A stretch of 64,000 bases of DNA, from contig NZ_CP128494.1 in assembly GCF_030369615.1 (NCBI RefSeq), positions 1,383,501 to 1,447,500 of the forward strand, given 5' to 3'. This DNA comes from Geobacillus stearothermophilus ATCC 12980 (lineage in GTDB: Bacteria > Bacillota > Bacilli > Bacillales > Anoxybacillaceae). Of this stretch, positions 19,478 through 28,285 are shown piece after piece. Within the stretch, counting starts at the first letter, position 1; the number at the start of each line of letters is the position of its first letter. The notes below the pieces were generated by a model. The model made no database searches and was not told the origin of the DNA. It saw only the letters and a program-made list of their open reading frames with translations. Both the position numbers and the translations under genes were made by a program.

Positions 19478-20353
19478 CTACTCGTCAAACCATGTTTCCG
19501 CGATATTGCGCACCGCCGCCCGCTCCCGTTCATCGTCGAGCTTGTCGATGATGCTTCGTTCAATGGCGCGCAGCGGCGGGATATGCACCGCCAGATCGCA
19601 CGCATCGAGCAAGGCGCGTACGGAAGCCACTTCTTCTGCCACTTGCCCGTTTCGCACCTGCGCCAGCAAGTCGGCTGACAAGGCGACGAAACGGTTGATC
19701 AACGCATCGTCTGTTAATGTAGTTTGTGCCATGATGACCGATTTTAACGTCTCCCCCTGCACATATGGGACATCGATGACGACGAAGCGGTTTTTTAACG
19801 CTTCATTGAGCGGCACGGTGCCGATATAACCTTCGTTGATCGCCGCAATGACGCCAAACGTCGGCTTCGCCTCGACGACCTCGCCAGTGAGCGGATTGGT
19901 GAGGCGGCGCCGATAGTCAAGCACGCTGTTTAAGATTGGCAGCGTCTCAGGTTTGGCCATATTGATTTCATCAATGTATAGCAAATGCCCCTTCTCCATC
20001 GCCCGGATGACCGGACCGGGCACATATTCGATCACCGCTTGGCCGTCGCGGTGCACGATCGTTTTAAACCCAAGCAGCGCCTCGGCATCAAGGTCCACAG
20101 AGCAGTTGATGCTGTGCATCGGCTGCCCGAACAAGGCGGACAACGTTTCCGCTAGCCGCGTTTTCCCCGATCCGGTTGGACCTTTTAACAGTACGTTTTT
20201 TCCAAGCGCCAGGGCGATGGCCGCATCGTGCACGATCGCTTCGTCTTCCGCCGTATACCCGCCGGAGCCGATCAGCGCGTGATCTGGATCATGGCGGAAT
20301 AACGCTTTTCGTGTTTCCATTTCCCTTATGACAACCTGTGGCCATGCCAACAT
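19478..20353 (-). CDS. yojN: MoxR-family AAA+ ATPase, YojN-like
   Basis: A 291-residue ATPase with Walker [15 protein letters not shown] (about residue 59), Walker [16 protein letters not shown] and a sensor-1 Asn in AAINEGYIG. It belongs to the NorQ/CbbQ branch of MoxR ATPases, which form rings and act with a VWA protein as chaperones for metal cofactor loading. The partner VWA gene follows directly. The ATG at 20353 is preceded by AGAGGAAG; a second in-frame ATG (METRKALF) is possible but has poor spacing. Confidence 0.88.
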   Translation of the reverse strand: MLAWPQVVIREMETRKALFRHDPDHALIGSGGYTAEDEAIVHDAAIALALGKNVLLKGPTGSGKTRLAETLSALFGQPMHSINCSVDLDAEALLGFKTIVHRDGQAVIEYVPGPVIRAMEKGHLLYIDEINMAKPETLPILNSVLDYRRRLTNPLTGEVVEAKPTFGVIAAINEGYIGTVPLNEALKNRFVVIDVPYVQGETLKSVIMAQTTLTDDALINRFVALSADLLAQVRNGQVAEEVASVRALLDACDLAVHIPPLRAIERSIIDKLDDERERAAVRNIAETWFDE

Positions 20354-20460
20354 CCTACGTCTTCCTCTCTGTTGTCGTGTCCTTCTCCCATTCTACTAAA
20401 TCGTTCGGTGGGATGCAAAACAAACAGAATTCACCATAAAAATGTTATGTAAATACACAC

Positions 20461-20522
20461 AAAAAACATCCATGAGTAAGCTTTTACTCGCCACCCAAGC
20501 ATGAAAATAGCCGCTCATGGAT
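20461..20522 (-). terminator. Terminator of rtp
   Basis: Outer arms ATCCATGAG (20468-20476) and CTCATGGAT (20514-20522), followed on the minus strand by GTTTTTTGTG. It lies 30 bp after the rtp stop. Confidence 0.65.
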
Positions 20523-20551
20523 TCATTATTTTCATAGAAAAAGAGGCGCCC

Positions 20552-20926
20552 TCAACTGAAGTTGTCCTCAATCGCCTTGCGAATGAGCGCCGCACACCGG
20601 TCCAGCTCCGCTTTCAGTTGGCGTTTGTACAATTTCGCCTTTTCCTGCCCCCCTTCCGCGAAGCGGTAGTACACAACTTCTTGGTACTTCATGCCTTCTT
20701 TTTTCTGCTTGACTTGCTTTAAAATGCCGTCTTCAATCAAATCGTGGAGCGCTTTGTACACTTCGGAATGGTTCGGCTGGTAGCCGAACGGTTTAAACTC
20801 TTGGCGCAGCACATCAAGCAGCTTCAGTCCATACAACCGTTCTTGTTCCGTTAACGTGATTAAATACAGTTTTAAAAACGCACGTTGTTTTAACAGAAAA
20901 CCGCTGGGCGTCCGTTTTTCTCCCAT
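20552..20926 (-). CDS. rtp: Replication termination protein (RTP)
   Basis: A 124-residue winged-helix dimer closely resembling B. subtilis RTP along its whole length (conserved stretches TGFLVKQRAFLKLY-like, EQERLYGLKLL, DGILKQ, KKEG, LDRC). It binds asymmetric Ter sites and arrests one replication fork, forming the chromosomal fork trap. The ATG at 20926 follows GGAGGG; the longer frame upstream lacks a ribosome site. An extended -10 (TGGTATAAT on the minus strand) lies at 20994-21002. In B. subtilis rtp sits beside its own Ter sites. I find none in its leader here, but two Ter-like sites lie 8-9.5 kb away in this window. Confidence 0.93.
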   Translation of the reverse strand: MGEKRTPSGFLLKQRAFLKLYLITLTEQERLYGLKLLDVLRQEFKPFGYQPNHSEVYKALHDLIEDGILKQVKQKKEGMKYQEVVYYRFAEGGQEKAKLYKRQLKAELDRCAALIRKAIEDNFS

Positions 20927-20993
20927 AGGCTTTTTCCCTCCTTCCCTACGGATGAAATTTCGCTCTTTGGGCGGCCAAATCCTGCTTATCTTC

Positions 20994-21002
20994 ATTATAC
21001 CA
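20994..21002 (-). promoter_or_regulatory. Extended -10 promoter of rtp
   Basis: TGGTATAAT on the minus strand, about 70 bases before the rtp ATG. It overlaps the edge of a GC hairpin (21004-21029) behind purU. No consensus -35 is present. Confidence 0.55.
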
Positions 21003-21035
21003 TGCGGGAAAGGAAAAATCCTCTCCCGCTTGGGT

Positions 21036-21938
21036 TCAATAAAACACGATCGTTTTGTTTCCGTGGATGATGACCCGGTCTTCCAAATGCCATTTGAGCG
21101 CCCGGGCGAGCACGGTTTTTTCGATCAGGCGGCCGATCCGCTTTAAATCGTCGGGATGGTGGCGGTGGTCCACGCGGGCGACGTCTTGCTCGATGATCGG
21201 CCCTTCATCCAAATCGTCGGTGACGTAGTGCGATGTGGCGCCGATCAATTTGACGCCGCGCTCATACGCCCGCTCATACGGACGCGCACCAATAAAGGCG
21301 GGCAAAAATGAGTGGTGGATGTTGATGATCCGTCCCGGGAATTCAGCGACAAACGCCGGCGACAAAATTTGCATGTAGCGGGCAAGCACGATGGTGTCGA
21401 TCTGATAGTCGCGAAGCAGACGGATTTGTTCGGCTTCGGCGTCCGCTTTCGTTTCTTTCGTCACCGGAATATGCACATAAGGGATGCCAAATGACTCGAC
21501 CGTCTCGCGCAAGTCGGGGTGGTTGCTGATGACAAGGGCGATGTCGGCGATCAGCTCTCCCGCCTGCCATTGCCAAAGAAGTTCAAGCAGACAATGCTCA
21601 GCTTTGGAGACAAAAATCGCGATTCGCCGAATGTCGTTGTGCAGCCGAAGCTGCCAACGCATCTGAAATTCAGCGGCGATCGGGGCAAAGGCCGCTTCGA
21701 TCTGGTCTTTTCGTTCCGTGATGTTCGGGCAGTCAAACTCCAAACGGAGGAAGAACGTACCCCCTTTCGGATCGGTCGAGTATTGGCTCGATTCGACGAT
21801 ATTGGCGCCTTGCTCATACAAGAAGGACGTGACCGCGGCGACAATACCTGGACGATCCGGACAGGAAATGAGCAGGCGGGCGCGATCTTCATAGCCTTGC
21901 AAAAATGATTGCCAGCGATGTTGGCGAAATGTCGTCAT
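21036..21938 (-). CDS. purU: Formyltetrahydrofolate deformylase
   Basis: A 300-residue enzyme releasing formate and tetrahydrofolate from 10-formyl-THF. The N-terminal ACT domain begins LLISCPDRPGIVAAV (about residue 22). The formyltransferase-like domain has the catalytic Asn-His region INIHHSFLPAFIG and the Asp in ATSHYVTDDLDEGPII. The length equals B. subtilis PurU. The ATG at 21938 follows AAGGGAGAG; a longer frame upstream is not supported. It has no obvious partner here. Confidence 0.95.
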   Translation of the reverse strand: MTTFRQHRWQSFLQGYEDRARLLISCPDRPGIVAAVTSFLYEQGANIVESSQYSTDPKGGTFFLRLEFDCPNITERKDQIEAAFAPIAAEFQMRWQLRLHNDIRRIAIFVSKAEHCLLELLWQWQAGELIADIALVISNHPDLRETVESFGIPYVHIPVTKETKADAEAEQIRLLRDYQIDTIVLARYMQILSPAFVAEFPGRIINIHHSFLPAFIGARPYERAYERGVKLIGATSHYVTDDLDEGPIIEQDVARVDHRHHPDDLKRIGRLIEKTVLARALKWHLEDRVIIHGNKTIVFY

Positions 21939-22103
21939 GTTGTTCTCTCCCTTTTCTTTCCGTCGTTTGGTTTTCATCATACAAAAAAATCATCCGCTTG
22001 CCAACTGCACGGTCCATCTTTTTTGCAAGAAAAGCCGCCTTTGCCCCTGCGGCGGAAGGGGCGATATTCAAAAGAACATCTCCCCTCGAGTAAAATGGCA
22101 GAT

Positions 22104-22138
22104 CAAAGGGTGTCTCGTTATGTAGGAGACACCCTTTG
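22104..22138 (-). terminator. Terminator of hmp
   Basis: Near-perfect 13-bp arms (CAAAGGGTGTCTC at 22104-22116, GAGACACCCTTTG at 22126-22138). It belongs to a recurring GGTGTC stem type in this window. There is no long T run beyond the stem. Confidence 0.55.
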
Positions 22139-22150
22139 GTCTGCCCGTGA

Positions 22151-23386
22151 TCAGTCTTTCGTCAAATCGCCGGCCGGGCCGAAAAATTCGTAATGGATGC
22201 GTTCTTCCGGCACGCCCCACTCTGCTAAGGCGCGGTAGACCGTTTTCATAAATGGCACTGGGCCGCAGAAATAAAAGTCAGCGTCGCGAGTCGGAATGAC
22301 CGTTTTCATCCAAGCAAGGTCGATCCGTCCTTCTTTGCCGAAATGCGGATGACGGCGGTCGTCTTCAGACGGCGATTCGTAACAGAGATGGTAGGCAAAC
22401 GACGGGCGTTTGGCCAATGCCCGCAACTCTTCGTCAAAGGCTTGCACGCGGCCGTTTAGGGCAGCTTGAAGAAACGTCACCGGACGATTCGGCTGACGGA
22501 TGGCCAATGTATTCGCCATGCTTAAAAGCGGAGTGACCCCAACGCCGCCGCTGATCAGCACAACCGGCGTTTCGTGTGTCAAGTCGAGCGTAAAGTCGCC
22601 GGCTGGAGCGCTTAACTCGACGACATCGCCTTCGTGAATGTGGTCATGCAAATAGTTCGACACGATGCCGGCTGGTTTTTCCGCTGTTGCTGCTTCCCGT
22701 TTGACACTGATGCGGTAATACCCTTTGCCAGGGGCGTCCGATAAGCTGTATTGGCGAATGTGCGTATACGTTTCACCAGGGATGTCCAGTTTTACGCTCA
22801 CGTATTGACCTGGTAAATAGTCGCTGATGGCGTCGCCGTCTTCCGGCTCGAAATAAAACGACGTGATGACGTCGCTTTCCTTCACCTTTTTTGTGACGAC
22901 AAAGCGGCGGAAACCGCGCCAGCCGCCGTGCTTGGCCGCAGCTTCATCGTAGAGCTCCTTCTCGACTTGAATGAAAACAGCGGCAATGGCTTCATACGCT
23001 GCCGCCCAAGCCGTTATCACGTCATCAGTGGCAGCGTCGCCGAGCACGTCTTTGATCGCTAGCAGCAAGTGCCTTCCGACAATCGGGTATTGTTCCGGTT
23101 TAATGCCTAAACTCCGGTGTTTATGGCCGATTTGCCGCACGACCGGCAAAATGGCGTCCAATTGATCGATATAGCGCGCTGCCGCGTACACGGCTGCCGC
23201 CAAGGCGCGTTGCTGCCGCCCTTGTTTTTGGTTGGCATGGTTGAAAATATTCAACAATTCTGGATGGTTCGAAAACATCAATTGGTAAAACCGTTTGGTA
23301 ATCTGTTCGCCGTGCTGCTCCAACATCGGTACGGTCGATTTGACGATTTCAATCGTTTTTGGGTGCAAAGCCGTTGTCTTAGCCAT
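22151..23386 (-). CDS. hmp: Flavohemoglobin, nitric oxide dioxygenase
   Basis: A 411-residue fusion of a globin (1-140; proximal His in VVGRHLLLAI), an FAD-binding domain (about 150-255, RQYSLSD) and an NAD(P)-binding domain (GGVGVTPLLSM to the C-terminus). It converts NO and O2 to nitrate using NADPH. The ATG follows GAGGAGATG. The divergent gene is nsrR, and a 25-bp palindrome in between matches the NsrR operator, so induction by nitric oxide is expected. Terminator at 22104. Confidence 0.97.
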   Translation of the reverse strand: MAKTTALHPKTIEIVKSTVPMLEQHGEQITKRFYQLMFSNHPELLNIFNHANQKQGRQQRALAAAVYAAARYIDQLDAILPVVRQIGHKHRSLGIKPEQYPIVGRHLLLAIKDVLGDAATDDVITAWAAAYEAIAAVFIQVEKELYDEAAAKHGGWRGFRRFVVTKKVKESDVITSFYFEPEDGDAISDYLPGQYVSVKLDIPGETYTHIRQYSLSDAPGKGYYRISVKREAATAEKPAGIVSNYLHDHIHEGDVVELSAPAGDFTLDLTHETPVVLISGGVGVTPLLSMANTLAIRQPNRPVTFLQAALNGRVQAFDEELRALAKRPSFAYHLCYESPSEDDRRHPHFGKEGRIDLAWMKTVIPTRDADFYFCGPVPFMKTVYRALAEWGVPEERIHYEFFGPAGDLTKD

Positions 23387-23404
23387 GTTTCATCTCCTCT
23401 CATA

Positions 23405-23429
23405 AAACATGTATTTTAAATACATGTTT
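23405..23429. promoter_or_regulatory. NsrR operator (perfect 25-bp palindrome)
   Basis: Twelve-base arms (AAACATGTATTT at 23405-23416, AAATACATGTTT at 23418-23429) around a central T. The core agrees with the known Bacillus NsrR site ATRTATYTTAAATATAT. It lies 19 bp upstream of the hmp start. Confidence 0.85.
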
Positions 23430-23458
23430 TATTCAATCATACGCATAGTGAAAAAGCA

Positions 23459-23473
23459 ACATTTCAAATACAT
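23459..23473. promoter_or_regulatory. Second, weaker NsrR-like site
   Basis: ACATTTCAAATACAT is a degenerate version of the palindrome at 23405, placed nearer nsrR. It may serve autoregulation. Confidence 0.45.
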
Positions 23474-23552
23474 CTTTAATAAATTGTTCACAATTCCCTC
23501 GCACAGACAGGTGTGATACAATGGAAGCAACCATCTTGTCTAAAGGTTGTGG

Positions 23553-24005
23553 ATGACCATGCAGCTGACGAACTATACAGAATATGCGTTGCGTGTGCTG
23601 CTGTTTTTAGGAACGCTCGATGAAGGCGAAAAAACAAATATCAAAGAAATTTCCACTGCGTTTTCCCTCTCTGAGCATCATTTAAGCAAAATCGTCCATG
23701 AGCTCGGCAAGCTTGGCTACATCGAAACGATCCGCGGACGCAACGGCGGGATTCGCCTGGCGAAACGGCCGGAGGAGATTGTCATCGGTGCGGTCGTTCG
23801 CGAGACGGAAGACAATTTGTCGCTTGTGGAGTGCTTCGCCGCTCACGGTAATGAATGCGTGCTGACGCCTTCATGCCGGCTCCGTTTTGCGCTTCGCGAG
23901 GCGTTAGAAGCGTTTTTGCGTGTGCTCGATGCGTATACGCTCGCTGATTTGCTTGAAAACCGTACGTCGCTTCGTGCTTTGCTTGGAAAGCGGCGCGATC
24001 GATAG
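23553..24005 (+). CDS. nsrR: Rrf2-family nitric-oxide-sensing repressor
   Basis: About 150 residues with an N-terminal winged helix (TNYTEYALRVLLFL, then SEHHLSKIVHELGKLG as recognition region) and three cysteines in CFAAHGNECVLTPSC (about 92-106) that hold a [4Fe-4S] cluster in NsrR. NO destroys the cluster and relieves repression of hmp, its divergent neighbour. The ATG at 23553 is 6 bases from AAAGG; ATG 23559 would give the form closest to B. subtilis NsrR. A terminator follows immediately. Confidence 0.93.
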   Translation: MTMQLTNYTEYALRVLLFLGTLDEGEKTNIKEISTAFSLSEHHLSKIVHELGKLGYIETIRGRNGGIRLAKRPEEIVIGAVVRETEDNLSLVECFAAHGNECVLTPSCRLRFALREALEAFLRVLDAYTLADLLENRTSLRALLGKRRDR

Positions 24006-24044
24006 ACACTCTCCGGCCGGGTGCCGGGGAGTGTTATTTTTTGC
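24006..24044 (+). terminator. Terminator of nsrR
   Basis: Arms ACACTCTCCGGC and GCCGGGGAGTGT with a small loop, followed by TATTTTTT. Confidence 0.8.
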
Positions 24045-24094
24045 CGAACAGGCACACTATAAGCAAGCATCGCCGCATGAAGGGAGACGGAACG

Positions 24095-24142
24095 ATGGAA
24101 TCATACGATGTCGTGGTCGTCGCCCGCCGTCTCAGTTTATGA
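24095..24142 (+). pseudogene. Possible N-terminal stub of a flavoprotein
   Basis: GGGAGACGGAACG precedes an ATG opening MESYDVVVVARRLSL then stop. The first nine residues look like the start of an FAD/NAD-binding Rossmann strand, but the glycine motif is lost. Probably the remains of a deleted oxidoreductase gene; very short, so uncertain. Confidence 0.3.
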
Positions 24143-24166
24143 TGGAAACGAAAGGAGGAGGAAAAG

Positions 24167-24376
24167 ATGCGAAAACGATGGATGATGCCGCTTGCCGCCA
24201 TTTGCGCGTTAGCGGTCAGCCTTTGTGCCGGCTGCGGCGGCCAAGACGAGGAGCGGCCGGAAAAACGCAACCAGTCGTCGAACATGGGCGGCGGGATGAA
24301 CACGTCCGGCACCGGCCGATCACATCCCCTTTGTTTGCCACAAGACGAAGAATATATTAAGATTAGAAAGGTGTGA
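24167..24376 (+). CDS. Short putative lipoprotein (69 aa)
   Basis: The ATG follows AAAGGAGGAGG. A signal peptide with lipobox SLCAGC (Cys about residue 23) leads to a short polar, Gly/Met-rich tail that ends after 69 residues. It could be a real small lipoprotein, or the front of a longer one cut by a deletion, because its last 15 codons read into sequence upstream of speE. Confidence 0.5.
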   Translation: MRKRWMMPLAAICALAVSLCAGCGGQDEERPEKRNQSSNMGGGMNTSGTGRSHPLCLPQDEEYIKIRKV

Positions 24377-24405
24377 AAACATCTGCATGACTAAAGGAGG
24401 TCACA

Positions 24406-25299
24406 ATGAAACACGAAGGAAGCGCTTTACCCCCTTACTTGCATATGGACAACGGAGAGCTTTGGCTCACCGAAGATGACCGCGACAATTTGAAAATTAG
24501 CTACCGGATCAAAGAGGTGATCTTTGCCGAGCCATCCGAGTATCAGCATGTCATGATTTTGGATTCGTATGATTTTGGCCGCATGCTCGTACTGGACGGC
24601 GTCGTGCAAACGACCTCGATTGACGGCCATATTTATAATGAGATGATTTCGCACGTGCCGCTTCAGTTTCATCCGGAAGCCAAACGGGCGCTGATCATCG
24701 GCGGGGGAGACTGCGGGGCAGCCAGAGAAACGGCTAAGTATGCCCGCCTCGAGGCGATCGAGATGGTGGAAATTGATGAGAAGGTCGTCCGGGCGTGCAA
24801 AGAACATTTGCCGGCTGTCTCCGGCAATTTGTCCGACCCGCGCGTCCACTTCATTTATGGCGACGGTGTCGCCTTTGTGCGCGGAAAGGAACGCGAGTAC
24901 GACGTCATCATGATCGACTCCTCCGACCCGGTCGGCCCGGCTGAGGCGCTGTTTTCACCGGAGTTTTATGCCAACGTGCACCGGGCATTAAAAGAGGACG
25001 GGCTCATGGTGTGCCAAAGCCAGTCGCCCATTTTCCATCTCGATATTTTGAAGCGGACATACCGCAACATTCGCGAATTGTTCCCGCATGTGCTCGTGTA
25101 CACGGCGGTTGTGCCGACGTACCCGGGCGGATTGTGGAGCTTTACAATCGGCTCGAAACGGCCGCTTGAGCTGCCGAAGCAAACAGCGATTCCCGAAGAT
25201 ACAAAATACGTCAATGACGCTGTATTCCGCCAATGCTTCGCGTTGCCTTCCTTTTTGCGCGCTGCGCTGGAGGCAGAGAACGAAAACACGGGAAAATGA
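24406..25299 (+). CDS. speE: Spermidine synthase-family aminopropyltransferase
   Basis: A 297-residue protein with the SpeE layout: N-terminal beta-strand domain, then the nucleotide-binding loop IIGGGDCGAARE (about 97-108), EIDEKVV (about 125), IDSSDPVGPAE (about 168-178) holding the catalytic Asp, and PTYPGGLWSFT near the end. It should transfer the aminopropyl group of decarboxylated AdoMet to putrescine. The usual GGGDGG loop reads GGGDCG, and the substrate loop YHEM is YNEM, so donor or acceptor preference may differ from canonical SpeE. AAAGGAGGT precedes the ATG. Single-gene unit with its own terminator. Confidence 0.88.
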   Translation: MKHEGSALPPYLHMDNGELWLTEDDRDNLKISYRIKEVIFAEPSEYQHVMILDSYDFGRMLVLDGVVQTTSIDGHIYNEMISHVPLQFHPEAKRALIIGGGDCGAARETAKYARLEAIEMVEIDEKVVRACKEHLPAVSGNLSDPRVHFIYGDGVAFVRGKEREYDVIMIDSSDPVGPAEALFSPEFYANVHRALKEDGLMVCQSQSPIFHLDILKRTYRNIRELFPHVLVYTAVVPTYPGGLWSFTIGSKRPLELPKQTAIPEDTKYVNDAVFRQCFALPSFLRAALEAENENTGK

Positions 25300-25307
25300 C
25301 CGTTAAA

Positions 25308-25346
25308 AAACCGCTGTCCCTCGCATTTAGGGACAGCGGTTTCGAT
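25308..25346 (+). terminator. Terminator of speE
   Basis: Perfect 14-bp arms (AAACCGCTGTCCCT at 25308-25321, AGGGACAGCGGTTT at 25329-25342), continuing into CGATTTG. Confidence 0.8.
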
Positions 25347-25401
25347 TTGTCTGGAAAACACACGTTGAATGTTCTTGAGTCAACCTGCATTGGTTGGCTG
25401 C

Positions 25402-26592
25402 TTAGGCGTCATCTTTTGCGCGCGTTCGACTGCCGGCAAGCGCCCGCTTGGCGAGCCACGCGATCGTCAAGTCGTCAGCCGGCGGGTTATGGAGTCCGGC
25501 GCGCACGTCGCGGTAATAGCGCCCAAGCGGACTATCAGCATACAAACTTTGTCCCCCGACGATGCGCATCGCCCAATCGACAACCTCGAGCGCGGTATTC
25601 GTCGCAATGAACTTGGCGGTTGCCAGTTCCTCTTTCATTTCATGACGTTTGTCAGGGTATCGATCCCATAAATCGGCGATGCTATACAGAAAATGACGGG
25701 CGTGAACGAGGCGCCACTCCATCTCGGCGATTTTCCGCTGCACCTCCGGCGTCGAGGCGATCGGCTGCGACAACGTGTTCGGTTGGTACGTTTGGGCAAA
25801 GCGGAGCGCCTCATTGCGGGCGGCGATGGCGATCCCTAAGTAGCATGCCGGAACATGCAAAAGCCATCCTTGTGCCGGAGTGGCTTCGTTCGCTTCTCCA
25901 AGCGTCTCTACGAGCGCCTCTTGGTCGACTTCGACTTCTTCAAGAACAAGATCATCGCTGCGCGTCGCCCGCATGCCAAGCGTGTTCCACGTCGGCTCGA
26001 TGCGGATGCCTGAAGCAGACATCGGAACGAGAAATTCACCGACCCGACCATCTTCCATCGTGGCGGAAATCAATACGTAATCGAGCGCAGGGGCTAACGA
26101 TGCAAATGTCTTTCGCCCCCGAAGCACCCAGCGGCCATGGCGAAAGACGGCCGTCGTTTCCGGTTTACCGCCGCGCGCCGGGCTGCCGGTTGCCCGTTCA
26201 GAATGGGCGCTGTTTATCAACACATGGCGTTCCGTGATCTCGCTGGCCAGGCGGATGAGCACCGCTTCCGGCCAGCGGCGCAGCAAATACAGGCGCATGA
26301 CAATGCTTAAATGCCAACCGAGTGACAAGGCGGTGGCGCCGTCGCCTTGGGCCAGCGTCTCTTGCACGAGCACGAGCTCGTACAGCGAGGCCCCGCCGCC
26401 TCCGTATTCGGCCGGGACGGTCAACGACAGAAATCCGGCTTCTTTTAACAGAGCGAAGTTGGCAAACGGAAACTCGGCCCGCTCATCATAATGCGCCGCG
26501 CGGGCGGCAAACTGTTCAGCGAGGCGCCATGCCCGGCGGTGAAGCTCTTCTTCCCGTTCGGTCCGCACAAGCAGATGGTACAATTCGTTCAT
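25402..26592 (-). CDS. Acyl-CoA dehydrogenase-fold flavoprotein
   Basis: A 396-residue protein with ACAD order: N-terminal helices (FALLKEAGFLSLTVPAEYGG), a middle beta domain and the C-terminal helical bundle. B. subtilis YdbM is a similar protein. Instead of the catalytic YEG-type glutamate of true dehydrogenases, the late segment reads LGRYYRDVRAGLHNPPADD. This is the form seen in flavin-dependent monooxygenases of the DszC/SfnB/HpaH group, so reduced-flavin-dependent oxygenation is an alternative. The neighbour is a SufS-like enzyme, which hints at sulfur chemistry. Confidence 0.75.
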   Translation of the reverse strand: MNELYHLLVRTEREEELHRRAWRLAEQFAARAAHYDERAEFPFANFALLKEAGFLSLTVPAEYGGGGASLYELVLVQETLAQGDGATALSLGWHLSIVMRLYLLRRWPEAVLIRLASEITERHVLINSAHSERATGSPARGGKPETTAVFRHGRWVLRGRKTFASLAPALDYVLISATMEDGRVGEFLVPMSASGIRIEPTWNTLGMRATRSDDLVLEEVEVDQEALVETLGEANEATPAQGWLLHVPACYLGIAIAARNEALRFAQTYQPNTLSQPIASTPEVQRKIAEMEWRLVHARHFLYSIADLWDRYPDKRHEMKEELATAKFIATNTALEVVDWAMRIVGGQSLYADSPLGRYYRDVRAGLHNPPADDLTIAWLAKRALAGSRTRAKDDA

Positions 26593-26663
26593 CGTTCTCC
26601 CCTTCTTTTTTCCAGGATGCCTCTATTGTACCGGTTTTGCATTGATGAGGAAATGAAAATGCA

Positions 26664-28163
26664 TTACAACAGAAAGAAATGGCGGACATATCGGTCATCG
26701 TGGCGATGGACAAACTCGTTTTTCGCCGCATCGTATACATACTCCTCTTGCCAGCGGCGGCCATAGCGGGCGATTTGGCGGACGGCATGAAGGATCGTAT
26801 ACACTTCTTCATTCGTCATCGTCGGATGAAGCGACACGCGCACCCAGCCCGGTTTTGCCAACAAGTTGCCGCTTTTGACTTCGTTGAGCAAGGCGGCGGA
26901 CTGCTCTTGATCGATGCCAAGCAAATAATGGCCGTACGGCCCGGCGCATGAACAACCGCCGCGCGCTTGAATGCCGAAGCGATCATTCAGCAGTTTGACA
27001 ACAAGGTTGTAATGCAATCCATCTATGACAAATGAGATGATGCCAAGACGGTCGTCCCGATGTCCTTCAAGCACGCGGACGCCGGGAATGTCTTTTAACG
27101 CCGGTAATAGGAGCGATACGAGCTCCTGTTCGCGGGCGCGCATTCGTTTTATGTTCATTTGCTCTTTCAGCTGGATGGCGAGCGCTGCTTTGATCGTTTG
27201 CCAAAACGGCGGCGTTCCCCCGTCTTCCCGCTCTTCGATTGCCTCTACGTATTCGTAATGCCCCCACGGGTCGGTCCAATACACCGTTCCGCCTCCTGGA
27301 TGGTCAGGCGCCTTTTGGTCATACAGCCGGCTGTCAAAGAGAAGCACTCCTGCGCTTCCCGGTCCGCCAAGAAATTTGTGCGGCGAAAAATAAATGGCAT
27401 CTAGCTGTTCCATCGGGTCATCCGGGTGCATATCGATGCGCACATACGGGGCGGAAGCGGCAAAGTCGACGAAGCAAAACCCGCCATATTCATGCATCAG
27501 TTTCGCCAAGGCATGATACGGCGTTTCGATCCCAGTTACGTTCGAGCAGGCGGTGAATGCGCCGATCTTTTGCGGCCGATCGCGGTAGCGCTCGAGCAGC
27601 TCCCGCAAATGGTCAAGATCGACATCCCCGTTTTGGGTCGGCCGAATCGTCACGACTTCAGCGATCGTTTCCACCCATGGCAATAAATTTGAATGGTGCT
27701 CCATATGGGTGACAAAAACGACTGGCCGCTCCTCATCATGAAGGGACAAGCGGCGCTTCCACCGTTCCGGTACGCGCAAGCCAAGCAGACGCTGCAGCTT
27801 GTTGACGGCGCTTGTGGTCCCGGCGCCTTGCATGATCAAGGCATCGTTTTTCCCGGCATGAACGTGCTGTTTGATGATTTCTTTTGCATAGTGATAGGCA
27901 AGCGTCGTTTTCGTCCCGGTCACGTTCGACTCAGTATGGGTGTTGCCGACGAACGGGCCGAGTTCACGGGCCATTTTCTCCTCAATCGGGCGATACAGCC
28001 GTCCGCTTGCCGTCCAGTCGGCGTAAAGAAGCCGCTGCTCGCCAAACGGGGTGGAAAACGGATGAAAGCGGCCAATCGTTCCGTCGCGAAACGGCTGAAA
28101 ATACGTCTCGAGCTCACCGCGGCACGTATACGTCGCATGGCCAATCGTCGCCCGAATCATCAT
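26664..28163 (-). CDS. Class V aminotransferase / cysteine desulfurase-like protein
   Basis: A 499-residue PLP enzyme. Visible are SPHKFLGGPGS (Schiff-base lysine, about residue 268) and a mobile cysteine loop RGGCSCAGPYGH (about 398) as in SufS/NifS-type desulfurases, but the protein is about 90 residues longer than SufS. ATG 28163 follows AAAGGGGGAG; the longer frame is not supported. No Fe-S scaffold gene is adjacent, so a role in general Fe-S assembly is unlikely. It lies upstream of the flavoprotein on the same strand (71 bp gap) and may form an operon with it. Confidence 0.8.
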   Translation of the reverse strand: MMIRATIGHATYTCRGELETYFQPFRDGTIGRFHPFSTPFGEQRLLYADWTASGRLYRPIEEKMARELGPFVGNTHTESNVTGTKTTLAYHYAKEIIKQHVHAGKNDALIMQGAGTTSAVNKLQRLLGLRVPERWKRRLSLHDEERPVVFVTHMEHHSNLLPWVETIAEVVTIRPTQNGDVDLDHLRELLERYRDRPQKIGAFTACSNVTGIETPYHALAKLMHEYGGFCFVDFAASAPYVRIDMHPDDPMEQLDAIYFSPHKFLGGPGSAGVLLFDSRLYDQKAPDHPGGGTVYWTDPWGHYEYVEAIEEREDGGTPPFWQTIKAALAIQLKEQMNIKRMRAREQELVSLLLPALKDIPGVRVLEGHRDDRLGIISFVIDGLHYNLVVKLLNDRFGIQARGGCSCAGPYGHYLLGIDQEQSAALLNEVKSGNLLAKPGWVRVSLHPTMTNEEVYTILHAVRQIARYGRRWQEEYVYDAAKNEFVHRHDDRYVRHFFLL

Positions 28164-28285
28164 CACTGCTCCCCCTTTCCGCAATCAGCCTATTCTCAAT
28201 ACAGAGTATGTATCCTTTTGACGATTGGTCCAGAAAAAACAACAATCCGCCGGGTGGGCGGATCGTTCAAACAATCTAAAGAGGA

